Part shown: positions 48,563 through 61,330 of the stretch, one piece after another | Numbering within the stretch: position 1 is the stretch's first letter | Layout: each line of letters starts with the position of its first letter | Origin: Biscogniauxia marginata | Lineage: Eukaryota; Ascomycota; Sordariomycetes; Xylariales; Xylariaceae | Length of the DNA: 64,000 nucleotides | NCBI GenBank assembly: GCA_022695795.1 | Contig: MU404141.1 | Span: 1 to 64,000, forward strand | Reading direction: 5' to 3' | Notes under the pieces: generated by a model | The model's database searches: none | What the model was told of the DNA's origin: nothing | Seen by the model: only the letters and a program-made list of their open reading frames with translations | Made by a program: the position numbers and the translations under genes

Positions 48563-50151
48563 AATATTACAGCCATGGTGTTAGTGTTTAACTTCTTTAC
48601 ACCAAAATCTGAGTGATCTCACTAATTAATCGCTTAGAATTAGGGGCCGACCCGCTTATTTTAGAGTTCCCCCCCACCTTTTTTAAGGTGCACGTTTATG
48701 CGTGGCGGTTAGGGCCGTCTCGGGCCGCTTACGCGGATGCGGTATTGTTTTCTATTAGTTACGCAGAGACGGACTGTAGTTTTATTTACGGCACGGATGT
48801 GGCTTACGCGGTTTATGTTTCATCGAGGCTATTTAGTTTTATAGTAATATATTATACTTTCTTTATATAAATTATTTACTTCTAAATATAGTAATTTGTT
48901 CTTATTTTTTTTACCCGGCCCGCTTACTTATTAATTATTCTTTATATATATTATTTATATAGTGGGTCCGCGCAAACTCTTGCCGTTTATTTAGTTCTAT
49001 ATATCCAGCCTTTTAATATATAATTATTAATTAATCGTTTTCGCATTAATACTTATTATATCCTCGAATATTATTAGTTTCTAAGCTTATTAATCCCACG
49101 CGTATATATATTTAATAATTACCCTTTTTCTTGTTTATGGTTTAGCTATCACTATTCTCGTTTTTATTTATATAAATAAATAATATACCCCATTTTGTAT
49201 CTACTTTAACGTCCCGTTCTTCGTTTCCCACGTTGCTTATGTTATCTCCGTTTCCTCCTCCTATTAAAGTGGCGGGGTTTAATAATTATTATTAGTAATA
49301 CCAAGTTCCTTTTCGCGTTTATCGTACTGTCGCAGACCCCCCGTGTCCTACTTATATTATAACCTTTATTTAGCTTAACTAAATATATATAAAGACTTTC
49401 GACCAAAATATCGGCGTTTTAAGTATCGTCGTTATTCACGGCTTTAAGCGTCGTACGGCTTAATTTAATACACGGGTTATTAACGCTAATATTACTAGCG
49501 TTATTAAGTTTAAAACTACGTGTCTTGTTAAAAGTAAAGATAACATATTATATTAAAATTACCTTTTAATTACCCCTTTAAAAAACCGTTCGTATTATTT
49601 TATTAATATAGGTTAAACTAATATCGATTTTAATTTATAGTTTTCAAGTAATAATCTTTTAAGGTTTATCGATTTTTTAATAAAAAGTCTATATTCTTAG
49701 TAGCTTACTTAAATGCGCCGTCGTTATTTTTCTTAGCAGCGTCATATTCGTTCGCCACCGCGACCGGCAACCCCGGCTCGCCCCGCTAAGTCAAAGCGTT
49801 CTCGTTTTATACCTCAATTTTCGACCACCCCCACTATTATTAACGCGGTTAAGGTTTAAAGGCGGTAATGCCTTATAAATTTAGTTGGGGCCGATAACGT
49901 CATTTCCAACCTAATAACGTTAAATAAAACTTCGCTTAATATATACGATTATTAACCCGGCGTTAGAAAAATAATAAGGTAAAAATAATTAAAAATGTTA
50001 ATAATACTTTTATTAATTATAATATATATACTAAAAATAACGATATAAGATTCTTATTACCTAAAATTAATTCTTTTATAAGTGTTCGTCGTAATAATAA
50101 CGAGGTTTTTTTTCGAGGCTTAAATATCTCGATAAAACTTTGTATATTAAG

Positions 50152-50605
50152 TGTGACGAACCTCCTTGTGTGTTCCTAGTCAGCTGACTTCACAGGTAAG
50201 TACGTACTAGGTTTTCTTGATTTGAAGGTAATAATAGGTTAAGATTGGTTTAAGTGATTTATAATGTTATGTTCATCAAAGAGGTTTTAAGGTACTTTTA
50301 TTATAGTATTAAAGAGTGACTATAGTTTTAGATTAATAGTTAAGGAATAAGAGATTAATTATATAAGGAAATTTTAATTTATTTATACTCGTTCTTCCTT
50401 ATATATATTTCCATTATTTAGTATATTAGATATTAATGGATATGAAATCCCTTTATATTTATCCTTGTTAGATATGATATTTCACTATATTTACGTTATG
50501 TGAGGTTATATTATGACCAGAACGGAACTAACCTGTTCATTAATTCCTTGGTCCGTGCCACGACACCTTGGTATAGAATCCCTTTATTTTTATGGTTTCG
50601 TAACA
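50152..50605 (-). repeat. 3' LTR of element D
   Basis: 454 bp, TGTGACGAACC to GTTTCGTAACA; carries AGTCAGCTGACT. Confidence 0.93.
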
Positions 50606-50783
50606 TTATTTTTCCCTTTTTAAAATCTTTGTTTTAAAGACTATTTTTAGTAAGTTATTTTTTTCTTTTTTTGTAATAATCATATTTAGTAATCGTATTA
50701 TTAAGCGTTATCGTTTAAACTAGAAATTCGAACGCGAAAGACTTATACATCGAATAAATAAGTTAGGTTTTAATTTTAAAATC

Positions 50784-51425
50784 ATGTTTTATTTTTATTG
50801 CTTTGATTAGGCGCTTAAGTGTATTATAATAAAAGGAGAGTCTCGAAAATGTAATAAATATATTTGTGAGGGTTGTCTTTACGATGAGACCGGTATTACT
50901 CTAGATTTCTTTAATCGGTTAAACGTTAAAAAAGAATAGTTATTTTAATAAGAACAATAAACGGAGAAGACTTTTTTTCTTCGTTAAGCCGAAATAACTC
51001 GTTTATAGTCGGAAATTAATCGTTTTTAAACCGAGGTTAATAAATTTATTAATTATATATTATGTTTATATCGTTAGCGAGACTTTTTTAAATAGAAAGG
51101 TCTTAAAATATTATAACGGGGTTTTCAAGATCTAAATGAGCTGGAAAAGTAGGAGCGTTTAAAGGAGAAACAAAAACGTGTTGTAATTAAATAATAACGT
51201 CTTTTTGAAGAACAATAAAACACGGAGGAATCGCTGCGTTAGCTTGCATCCGGGTAAGGCGTGCTTGCTTCGGAGGTCTTCCCCTTTTTTGACTGGTTTT
51301 AACTGGGTCACGACCCGGGTCCTTAAATCCCCCTAAGCGATCTGGGTTCTAGCGGTGAAAGCTCTTAAGTTTATTCGTTAAATTCTTTAAATGTTTAAGT
51401 GGTTTTTAAGTGTTTCCTCGAGTGA
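50784..51425 (+). pseudogene. D: antisense Cys-rich / coiled-coil ORF
   Basis: One plus-strand frame of 214 codons runs from ATG 50784 to TGA 51423-51425, opposite to gag-pol. Internal stops are TAA/TAG in positions compatible with Gln. The N-terminal part has Cys pairs (KCNKYICEGC), then a long charged, Gln-rich helical region with RDFFK.KGLKIL.RG, and a tail with SEVFPFFDWF. Homologous frames are in C and B. The 3' part overlaps the pol tail on the other strand. No function can be assigned. Confidence 0.6.
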
Positions 51426-54400
51426 GTAACCTTCTTATTTAATAAAATATTGTAGCTAATTTCCGATTTGTTTTAAATTTAGTATTTTTTTTATTTCGTA
51501 CTTATTAGGGTTTTCTTTAAATTTTAGTTGGTTTTTTGGTATAACGTTATTTGGTGCTGGTTTTAAAAGCGAAATATGAAATATAAAATGTATTCTAGAT
51601 TTTTTTAGTAGTATTAATTTATAGTTAATTTTCGAAATAACCTTTTTAATTCTATATAGTCTTAATTTTTTGAATTTTAGTTTTTCGCTGGGTCGTTTTG
51701 TTTTAATTTAGGGTGTTTTTAATGTTACGCCTTGTTATTAATAGAGCAAGTAAACTATATCTCTTTTTTTAAGAATTGGTTTTTTAATTCTTTTTTTATT
51801 ATAATACTTTGTTATTCTATTTTAAATAAATTGTAATTCTTTTTATAGCCGTTGTTATATTACCTAGATTTTTTTGGATAGTACTTTTGTTCTCGGGGCT
51901 TTTGTTTCGACTCTTGGTGCTTTTGTGAGTTCGATTAATTGTCTTTGGATTTCCGCTTTTTGCTTGTATATTGCTTCGTGTGGTGATATCTTTATATTCT
52001 CGTTAATTAAAGTGTTATATACTATTTGGGTTATTAGTAGTAATTTTACTTAGTTATTTATTTCCTAGTTAACATAGCTTTATAGATATTATTCTATTAT
52101 TTGGTTTAGTCTCTTTATTTGTTTGTTTATTTAAGGGTAATACGTTATGAATAACTTTTATTTGATTTTTATTCGTTTTATTAGGTTGGTTTAAAATTTT
52201 AACGTGAATAACTTGTCTTTATTTAAAATAACGCGTTTTAATAACCCATGTTTATTAACGTATTTTCTTAAAAAGTTGAAAGTTAATTATTTTATTATGC
52301 TTAATTCGTTAAATAATAAAAAGTAGGCGTATTTCGTGAGTCTATCGACGATTACTTATATGCTGTTATAAGGTACTTTTATAGTAAGATCTTTTAACTT
52401 TAAGAGTTTTATTACGAAGTCCTATGTAATTATATTCTATGCTTTGTTAGGTATTTAGGTTAGTTATAATAGTTTATATGGTTTATGTCGTGATGTTTTA
52501 ACCTTATTATAAATATTATAATTCTTTATAATTTTTTTAATTATTTATTATATTCCTGGAAAGTCGAATTCTTTTTAAAGTCGTTTCACCGTTTTGAAAA
52601 TCCCTTAGTGGCTATATAGAGGATGTTCGTGAAATTCTTTAACGAATTTGTTTTGTACTTGTTTTAATACGTATACCTTTTCCTTGTATAAAAGAAGTTC
52701 GTCGCTAAATCCTTGTTAAGACTATAATTGTTTTTCTTTTTAACTGTAATTTTCTTTGAAACGTTGTTTTTAGTTTTTTATGTTAATTCGTATGTAAATT
52801 AATACAATTAATTCGTTATTTTGTTATTTAAATATTTAGATATTTCTTTTGTTGATTTTTGATTTATAATTTCCCTTTTTATTAAAAAGATTTATTTGGA
52901 TGTTTTCTTTTCCCTTAATATGCTGGATTCTGAAATTAAATCTAGATAGGAAAATCATTTAACGCTTGTGTTTTTAGTTAAGCGTTTGTGTTATTATAAA
53001 TCATGTAAGGTTCTTGTGGTTTAAATAGATATCGATAGGTTTCTTGGTTCCGCTAAACTATAATTCTTATTTCTTTAGTGTTTTAATAACTATTAATAGT
53101 TCTTTATTATAAATCTAATAATTTAGTTTAGCACTATATAGTGCTTTAAATAGGTACGCGATTGAGTACCATTTCTTATTATTTTTTAGCTGTTTTAAGA
53201 TTACTTTAATGACGAAATCTAAGGCGTTTGTCTTTAATCGTTTCTTTTTATTTTCGTTTAGAAGTTTATATATAACTTCACTAGTTATAACTTCTTTTAA
53301 CTACTGGAAAGCCTGTTTGGCTTTTTTAATGAAATAGAAAGCCTTTCTTGTTTTTATTAAGGTAATTAATTTCGTTAATGGTTTGGCGATATGCTCGAAA
53401 TCTTTAATGAGTTATTTAATATAATTAACAAAGCCAAGAAATATGCGTACGTTTGTAACACTCTTGGGTTCTAGCTAATTCTTGATTATTGTTATTTTTC
53501 CTTTTTAGATGCGAATTTCTCCTAGACTTATTATAAACCCTAAATAGTTTAGTTTTTTGACATGTTATTCGCTTTTAATCGGATAAATAAGTAGGTTTGC
53601 TTTTTCTAAAGCTTTTAATACTTGCTTTACATGTTTTTTATGTTTCTTTTCGTTTTTTAAGTAAATTAGTATATCGTCTAGGTAAACAAATATAAATTTA
53701 TCTAGAAACTTACGAAAAACTATTATGATTATATATTAAAATGTAGCGGGTGCGTTAATAAATCTAAATAGCATAACTTTGTACTTATAATATCTATATA
53801 TCGTTCGAAAAGTTATATATTATTCGTGTTTTTTAGCCATTTTAATTATATAGTATTTATCGCGAAGGTTTAATATTATAAAGATTTAAGCTTTATTAAT
53901 TTATCTTTTTATGAGTTTTATTAATGGTAATAAATATCCGTTTTTTTTGGTTATTTTATTAAGGTGTCGGTAATTAATTACTCGTCGCTATACTAGGTTT
54001 CCTTTTTTATCGATATATTGTTTCCTGTTTTTGTCGACTTTAAGTACCATAATCGCCGGGTATCTTAACAAGGATTTAAATTCCCGAATATATCCTTTGT
54101 CGAGATCCTCTTAAATTCCCTTTTATAATGCTCTTTATTTTTCCTGATTTATAAGATATACTAAAAATAATTTTAATTATTTTCTTTCTTTAAAGTGAAT
54201 TTGGTAATCTTATTAGTTATATTTTAGTAATTCTTTTTTTGTTTTATCTTTAAATAATTTATAAAAATAGAGATACTTACGTAGTACTTTTTTCGTTAGA
54301 TTTTCAGGTTTAGTTACTTAAATTATATAAGTAATATATTTCGTTTTTATATTCGTTTCTTTGAAGTTACTTACGGTACTTATCTCGTAATTCGTAGTGG

Positions 54401-57317
54401 TTAATTCTTTTTGTTTTTAATTTTAATAAAGCGTGTTTATCTCGAAATTTATTCGTAAATTACTTTTTCTAAGTTAATTTATTCTCAAGATTATATCGTG
54501 ATTTAATATGTATATAATGTCAAGAATAACTTGTTCGAGGTGTCTTTAAATAGTTACCAAGAGAGGAATTATTTCTCTTAACACTTTATTATTCTTATAA
54601 CTAAACATGTTTTTTTTAAAGTTTTATAACTTGTACGGATTTTGTTTATATATTTATAGTATTTTATCTTTCTAAGTTACCTTTATTAAAATATAGCTTT
54701 TGTTTGTTCTTAAATTTATTAAGGCTTTGTACTCTCTTTTATTATACCTAACTTTAGTTATAATAATATTATTAAGTCCCGATTAGACTTTATATAAGGA
54801 CTTGTTATTTATGGCTTCTCGCTGCCTTACTAGCGAGAGCTTTTGCCGTTTTTTAGTTTTCCACGTCCCTTCTTTTTTGGTTTTTTTTTAGTTATTATAA
54901 CCCGGATGTCTTTTTATTCTTAGGCTTTTATAAAAGCGTTTTTCTAGTAATCATTACTTAGATAGTTTCTTTAATTACCCTTTACGTAATAAGGAGTAAA
55001 AGATTTATCCTTTATATAGAATTTTACATATTAAAACTTTAATTTTTCTTCGAGAGCCCCTTTATAGCCCAAGTTCGTTTTATTAACTCGGAATTTTTTG
55101 AAGTTCTAAATTATCCTTAAATAAAAGAAGTAATTATTAAGTTTATTTGTTAAGGGTATTTCGATGTTTCCCTTTAGGTTTATATTAATTTCTAGGAGTT
55201 TCCTTTCTTTTTTGAGGTATACTTTAGTGATTTATTTATAGCCTTGTTTAGTCGTACGTGTTTTTGCTTACTACTTTATTAAGTGTTTCTTTATAAAGCT
55301 AAATAAATTAATATTATATTTAATTCGTTTTTCGAGCTATTATGGAAGATGTAATTCCTTTTATAATTCTTATAATTTTTCCTTTATCTCGTCTTTTTCG
55401 AAACCTGTTTCGAGTAAGTTATATATGTCGCATAGTACCGAGGTATAACATATGTAATTTTTGGTTATTATTTCGTAACTTTTTTCGGAGCTTGGGTGAA
55501 GATAACATGCTTTAAGGTAATGTGGCTATCGTGGGGTGTTATTATAAATGTATTTATTTTTTTCCGTGTCGTTACTCTCTAGTTCTTAAAGATAATAACC
55601 GGCTTTATCTTTAGAACTTTTATGTACTTAATAGGCGTCGTTAATATAAAAGCTCTAATATAACGATATATGTTCTCTTAAGCTTTAATAGACATTGTAA
55701 TTATTATTTATATAAAGTTTTTAGTTTAGGTTGTTATGCTAGCTTTTCCCTTAGTAGGTTTCGCATTTATCGTTTTTATAGTGGCTTTAATGTAGATTAC
55801 TATGGTTTAACTTAATTCCTAAGTTATATCCTAGCTTATAATTATCGCACACGTATAGTAATTCGCCTTTATTATATTTTTATTTAGCTTGTTTTAGTGT
55901 GAGATGTCCTAGATATAAGTGGTTATTTTTTAAGTAGTCTTTATAGTTAACTTAATAAGATTCATAGATTTTTTTTATAGGAGCCTCCTTGATTTTTTCT
56001 GCCTTAATAGTGTCGATAGTAAATACTTGGTTTATTTCTTTATTGTTTTTAAATTAAACCCTTGTTTCGGCGACTCTTTTCTCAGGTTAAGGAATCCTTC
56101 TTGTTTTTGGTTCCTGTTTTTTAGGATTTTGGTACTCGTTTTTATAATGTCTTTTTTTTTTATAGTTAAAATATTTAATGGTTAATTTATTTCGTTTTTT
56201 TCGTTTTTTTTGAATAACGTTGATTTTAATGGGATTTAATTTTGTTTCCGTGCCTTTTCTAGTTCTAGTACCGCTTTTGTGATTTCCTCTTTTTAGTTGG
56301 TTGCTATTTTTTCGTTATATCGTTTTTTTCTTTTTAAGGTACTGTTCAAAGTTTTCGTTATCGATAGTAATTGCCATTATAACGTAGTTATTAAATTTTC
56401 CTGGGTTCCTTTCTTTGTATAGGTTTGTTTTATATAACTTATCCTTTATATGGTTCTTTAACCCTTAATAAAATAAGTAGTATAGGCTTTTAATAAGTAG
56501 TTATGACTGGCTTGCGAGTTTTTTGAACTTAATAGCGTAGTTTAAAGCCTTTTTGTCTTGTCGTAGTTTGTAAAGTCGAGTTTCGGTTTATTGTTTAAGG
56601 ATTAAATTGCCGAATATAGATCTAAGTTGTTTTTCAAATTTTTTATAATTCTTAAAGATTTTCTTCGTGTCTTCTCGGGCGTTTAATCCGTTTTCTAGAT
56701 AGTTTTTTAACACTGGTTAAAACCAGGTTAAGGCGGTTTTGGTTAAGAGCTGGGATACCGTGAAAATTTTTTGTTTTTTAGTGGTAATTGTCTTATAATA
56801 AAATCGTAAGTAGGTTTCAACCTGGATTAAAAATCTTTTTAAATCGTTTAACCCATTATATTTACTAGGTGTAATTAATTTAAAACCCTTTATATTAGGG
56901 GTTATTATATTATTTTCGTCGTTTGAGTTGTTAAGGTCGCTATTGTTTAAGGGTGGTTACTTGTTTTTAGGAGGTTGGGGTTGTTTTACTTATTTGTTTT
57001 CTTTTTTAAGCGTTTTTTCTTCCTCCTTTTTTTCTTCTTTAGATGCTTTTTCTTGTTAATCTTCCGAGATGTCCTCTTGTGACTCTTCTTTAACTGCAAT
57101 TATAATGGATTTTTATGTTAGTTTTTTTAAACCTTTTAGTTATATTATAAAAGGATTTAAAGTTTTCGTTTAAGAGCTTATTAATTGTTGTTTTTTTACT
57201 TGTTTCTTTTTTTGTTATTTTTTGGTTTTAGGGGGCATGCTTATCCTGGGACGGTTTAATTAAGAGTTTCTTCCTTTCTTGAATCAATATTAAGCACTAA
57301 TTAAGGAGCTATTAAAA
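51290..57317 (-). pseudogene. D: gag-pol (degenerate)
   Basis: Reading downward: leader, gag with acidic/serine segments, CCHC knuckle, protease region, RT (VYLDDILIYL), RNase H, integrase and chromodomain. Stops at former Gln/Trp codons inactivate it. Confidence 0.87.
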
Positions 57318-57771
57318 TGTGACGAACCTCCTTATATGTTCCTAGTCAGTTAACTTCACAAGTAAGTACGTACTAGGTTTTCTTAATTTGAAAGTAATAG
57401 TGAATTAAGATTAATTTAAGTGATTTATAATGTTATATTTGTTAAAGAGGTTTTAAGGTACTCTTATTATAATATTAAAAAGTAATTATAATTTTAAATT
57501 AATAGCTAAGAAATAAGAGATTAATTATATAAAGAAATTCTAATTTATTTATACTCGTTTTTCTTTATATATATTTTCATTGTTTAGTATGTTGAATACC
57601 GGTGGATATGAAATTTCTCTATATTTATCCCTATTAAATATGATATTCCACCATATCCACGTCACGTGAGGTTACATCATGACCGGAACGAAACCAACTT
57701 GTTCATTAATTCCTTGGTCCGTGCCACGACACCCTGGTATGGAATCCCTCTATTCCCATGGTTTCGTAACA
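57318..57771 (-). repeat. 5' LTR of element D
   Basis: 454 bp; equals its partner in length and keeps a GTCACGTGAGG motif (about 57660). Confidence 0.93.
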
Positions 57772-57789
57772 TCAAAGTCTTGCAATATA

Positions 57790-58509
57790 TGTGTTTTAGC
57801 TTAATAAAGCATTACGCCGCGGACTTATCCTGTTTTTAACGTATTTAAGGTTAATGATCGGCGTGTTACAAAGGTAATTAATACTAGGTTTTTAGGTGCG
57901 GGGTTTAATCGAGTTAGGAATACGTCGTTTAAAATTAGTTTATTTACGGTTATAATAAGGTTTCTTCTTTTTTCGGAAAATAATACTCGGCCTTTTTATT
58001 TTCGTTTTATAAATAAAAAGTAATAGCTTAATATTGTTTTAAATCAATATCGTTATTTTCGCGTTAAGTCTTAATTATAGTTTTTTCTTTTTTCTGTTTA
58101 GTTACCTATTAATTAAATTATAAAAACTTATAATAACAAAACGGATAAGCTTTATTAAATTAAGAAAGAGAGTATTATGAAATATAATTTTCACGTTATA
58201 ATGTTGATTTACATACCTTTTTTTATTGCTAAAAAGTCTGTTTGTGGTGGGGTAAATAGTGTTACGACTAAGATGAAAAGGATGAATACGGATAAAGAGT
58301 TTAAACCCTCAAAGCGAAAAGCGGATAAGGAGATTTCGAATAATGAGGATAAAAGGCCTAAGCGTAAACGCATGGCTATCTTTACTTTTCGGTCTAGAAT
58401 ACGACTTTTATCTAGGATTTCAGAAATTGCCGGCGGTTTAACTAATAATAACCCTGGTGTTACTCTTCCCGCTTTAAAAGTTCAGGATTTATTTACTTTC
58501 GTTTATTAG
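57790..58509 (+). pseudogene. E copy 2: degenerate basic protein
   Basis: Same frame as 17760-18479. The last 110 codons (58177-58509) are open in both copies, and about three quarters of the residues are shared, including a Lys/Arg-rich patch (KPSKRKADKEIS, EDKRPKRKR). No known domain is recognised. Confidence 0.45.
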
Positions 58510-60810
58510 GTTTAAAAGAATGTTATATTTATAAATAAAATTGGCACTAAAGAACAACCGCTTTTTTATAACATTTTTTTTAATAAAAATAATAATTAAT
58601 TTTTAAAGTTTTATATTTTTAATCTATTTAATAAAATTTCTATTTTTAATTCTTTATACCTCGAAGCTATTATTAGTTTTTACCTCCTCGATAAATTAAT
58701 TAAGGGCCTTCGTTTAACTATTTAAAATGCGAGGTTCTTCTCGTTTAATAAAAAGTGGAGATTTAATCTCTATAAATATGCAATTTCCTTTTAACCATTT
58801 CACGTCTATCCTAGGGTAATCCTTAAAATCCTAGTTAAAAACATATATATATAATAAGGCCTAATTTATAAAACTTATAAAGCACATATATTTATTTATT
58901 ACTAAAAAAGCGACTTAATATCCCAATATTTGCTTATAAAACTAGTTAAGCCCTTTACTATTTAAAGGGATGTTATTTATAACGATATAATCGACGTTTT
59001 TATTTATTAATACGGCGTTTTATACCCTTGCTATGTAATAATAAAGGCCGAGAAATCGAGCTTATATCGTTTTAAAAAGGCGGGTTTCTTTATATATACA
59101 TAATATGCGGAGTCGTTTTAATAAATATTAACGCTATACTTTTTATAAAACCGCGAGTAGGTCTTTATCGATTCGCCAAAACATATCTTTTTAAATGTTA
59201 TATATAACCCCCCCCTTATAAAAGGGGAGACCCCTCGAGGAACGAGGGTGAGGGGGGGACCTAGAATAAAGGGGAAGGTTATATAAATCATTATAAAATA
59301 AACGTTTATATAAAGCTAGAAACTTTTAAGTGAACACTTAGCAAGTAAAAAGAACTTCCTATTCCGGGCTAAAGCGCCCTCGAGGGGGGGGGTAATTATT
59401 TATGGAAGTGCCGAGAAGACTTATAACGTTTATTTTATGTCGGGAGGTGTAGGGGGGGGGGCCCCCCCGAGGCACAAAAGTGGGGTACCCCCGAAACCCC
59501 CTAAGACGCCTAGTAAGCTTGCGAGTCCCCATAACCCGTGTATAATTACCCCTCGCCGACGGGCAAGATAATTATAAAAAGTGTAATATCGAAAAGTGAA
59601 AAGGTATTTACTCGATTTATTAAAGAGATTTTCTTTTTTTTACTCCCGGAGTTCTTTTAATAAGTCCTAAATTTCGTTAAGGTTCGGTGAAATATATTCC
59701 CGGATTGTGGGCCTTCATTTCTAGTCCGCATATAAGCTTATTACGGTGAAATATAGGATTAAATCCCGCGGGGTATATTTTTCGAATCTTTTAAAAAATT
59801 CCTTTTTCGTTTAAAAGATAAAGGCTTTTAACTAGAAATCTACCTTGACTTCTTTTTAGTACTTACGTAATTACGTTATATCTTTATTAATATATATAAA
59901 CCCCTTTTTATATAAATATTTTTAAGCGGTAGTTTTATTTTTAATAAAATCAATGTTTAAGTAAAAACGCTTAATATCGAAATAGTAGGCGTTATAAATC
60001 TACTTTTTTTTAAACTATTTACTAAGTACGTAATAATAAGGTATATTATCTTTATATTATTTATAATAAACGTAAAAATGTTAAAATCTAAAGGCTTTAA
60101 TTTCCTTTAAGAATTCCTTTAATAGAAAAGTGCATTTTAGGTATATAAGGAAAACGGACTTTATATTAAGTTTAAATCGACTCAATTTAAGAGGGTCTTA
60201 AAAGTCGATCTCTAAAAATTAATCTCGCTAGGCTTTGATAAAGGCTTCGCGAGAGGTCGTTCCCACTATTAATACACGTCAAGGTAGTAATAAGGTTATT
60301 AATATAACTACGCCCTCTATAAAACGGCTACGCACAAACAAGGATAAGAAAGGAGGGGTATCTCTACGATGGCGAGGGCCTTCTAAGCCTAAAATTAAGC
60401 TCGAAAAACGTTTATCAAAAAGTTCTTGTCCGTGCACCTAGTTAGATATACTACTAAGGCTAAACAATATACTAATATCGGGAACCACGAAGTCCACTAA
60501 TGAACCCAGTAAACCGTCGCGAGAAAGAAGGCTTAAATCTCCGCGACGGTCTTCTTCTCCGCTCTCTAGTTCGAAAAGTTAAGTTAAGCCTATTCGTACT
60601 AGGGAAACGTGTAATTAGTTAATAGTGAGGCGTATTATTAAATGATGTAGTTATTAGGACGGTAATTATTGCCTAAACGAAGTATATAAAAGTGTATGTG
60701 GTAATTAGTAGTGTTCGATAATGCTTTGGTATTTGTGAAGTATTTGCTATGGGATTTGTTTTTTTCTTTATACTTTTTCTTAACACCATGGCGAATACTT
60801 TTAATGTTAC

Positions 60811-61330
60811 GATTAATAATAATAAAAAAAGGACTCGAAAAAAAGTAATAACTAAATAAAGATAATATAATATATATATTTATATAACGAATAAAAATGC
60901 GTTTAATAATATAATAAATAAAAATATAATTAATAATACTTATATAATAAATAAAAAGGTATTTAATAATTTAAATTTTAAGGAGTTATAATTAATTTTA
61001 TTTATTATTAATTTTTTATTTTAATTTTAAAAGGCTTTAACTCGGAAATTATAATAAATTAATTAATTTAAATTACACGTTAAAAAACCGAATATTTAAT
61101 ATAAAAAAGGTATTTAGTTTTTAAAGCGTAAAACTAAAAAAGACGATTTAAATAATAATAATTATTAATTAATTTTAATGCCGCGTAAATATTTTTTAAT
61201 AGTTAAAACTATAAAAATTATAAAAACTAGCTTACTTATTTATATGGCCCACTTGTTTATAAAACACGTTATATATTAATTATATATAAAATAAACTAAA
61301 TTAATATCTTAGTATAATTTATCTTTCGTA
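60811..61330. other. AT-rich end of block with arm T2-right
   Basis: No gene; contains the inverted-repeat arm 61055-61175. RIP-type composition ends near 61.33 kb. Confidence 0.6.
61055..61175 (-). repeat. Inverted-repeat arm T2-right
   Basis: Reverse complement of 47250-47370 with few mismatches. Confidence 0.7.

Larger units (their letters stand above)
50152..57771 (-). mobile_element. Ty3/Gypsy LTR retrotransposon D (nested in E copy 2)
   Basis: 7620 bp, LTRs of 454 bp each, coding on the minus strand. From the 5' LTR at right: gag (about 56.9 down to 55.8 kb, zinc knuckle near 56150), protease, RT with an intact YLDD box (about 53673-53684), RNase H (about 53.1-53.4 kb), integrase (about 52.3-52.7 kb), chromodomain region, antisense ORF, 3' LTR. 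It is the least mutated pol of the four copies but still has many stops. Confidence 0.93.
50147..57776. repeat. Target duplication of element D (TTAAG / TCAAA)
   Basis: The left is TTAAG (50147-50151), the right TCAAA (57772-57776). The empty site in E copy 1 reads TCGAG (17742-17746). All three are related by RIP-type transitions, so the duplication has diverged since insertion. Confidence 0.75.
48571..60802. mobile_element. Unclassified mobile element E, copy 2
   Basis: After removing D and one 5-bp duplication it is 4607 bp, against 4606 for copy 1. The segment left of D is exactly 1581 bp in both. Ends, hairpins, GC-rich palindromes and the degraded basic ORF are all shared. Differences are mostly C/T and G/A. 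It is somewhat less mutated than copy 1 in the first 1.5 kb. Confidence 0.85.
48563..60810. repeat. 8-bp flanks of element E copy 2
   Basis: AATATTAC (48563-48570) lies left and AATGTTAC (60803-60810) right. They are identical to the flanks of copy 1 although the DNA beyond them is unrelated. Confidence 0.75.

Noticed and set aside
60235..60441. 68-codon plus frame at the right end of E2
   Set aside because: The matching region of E1 is interrupted and both strands look coding-like; orientation cannot be decided.
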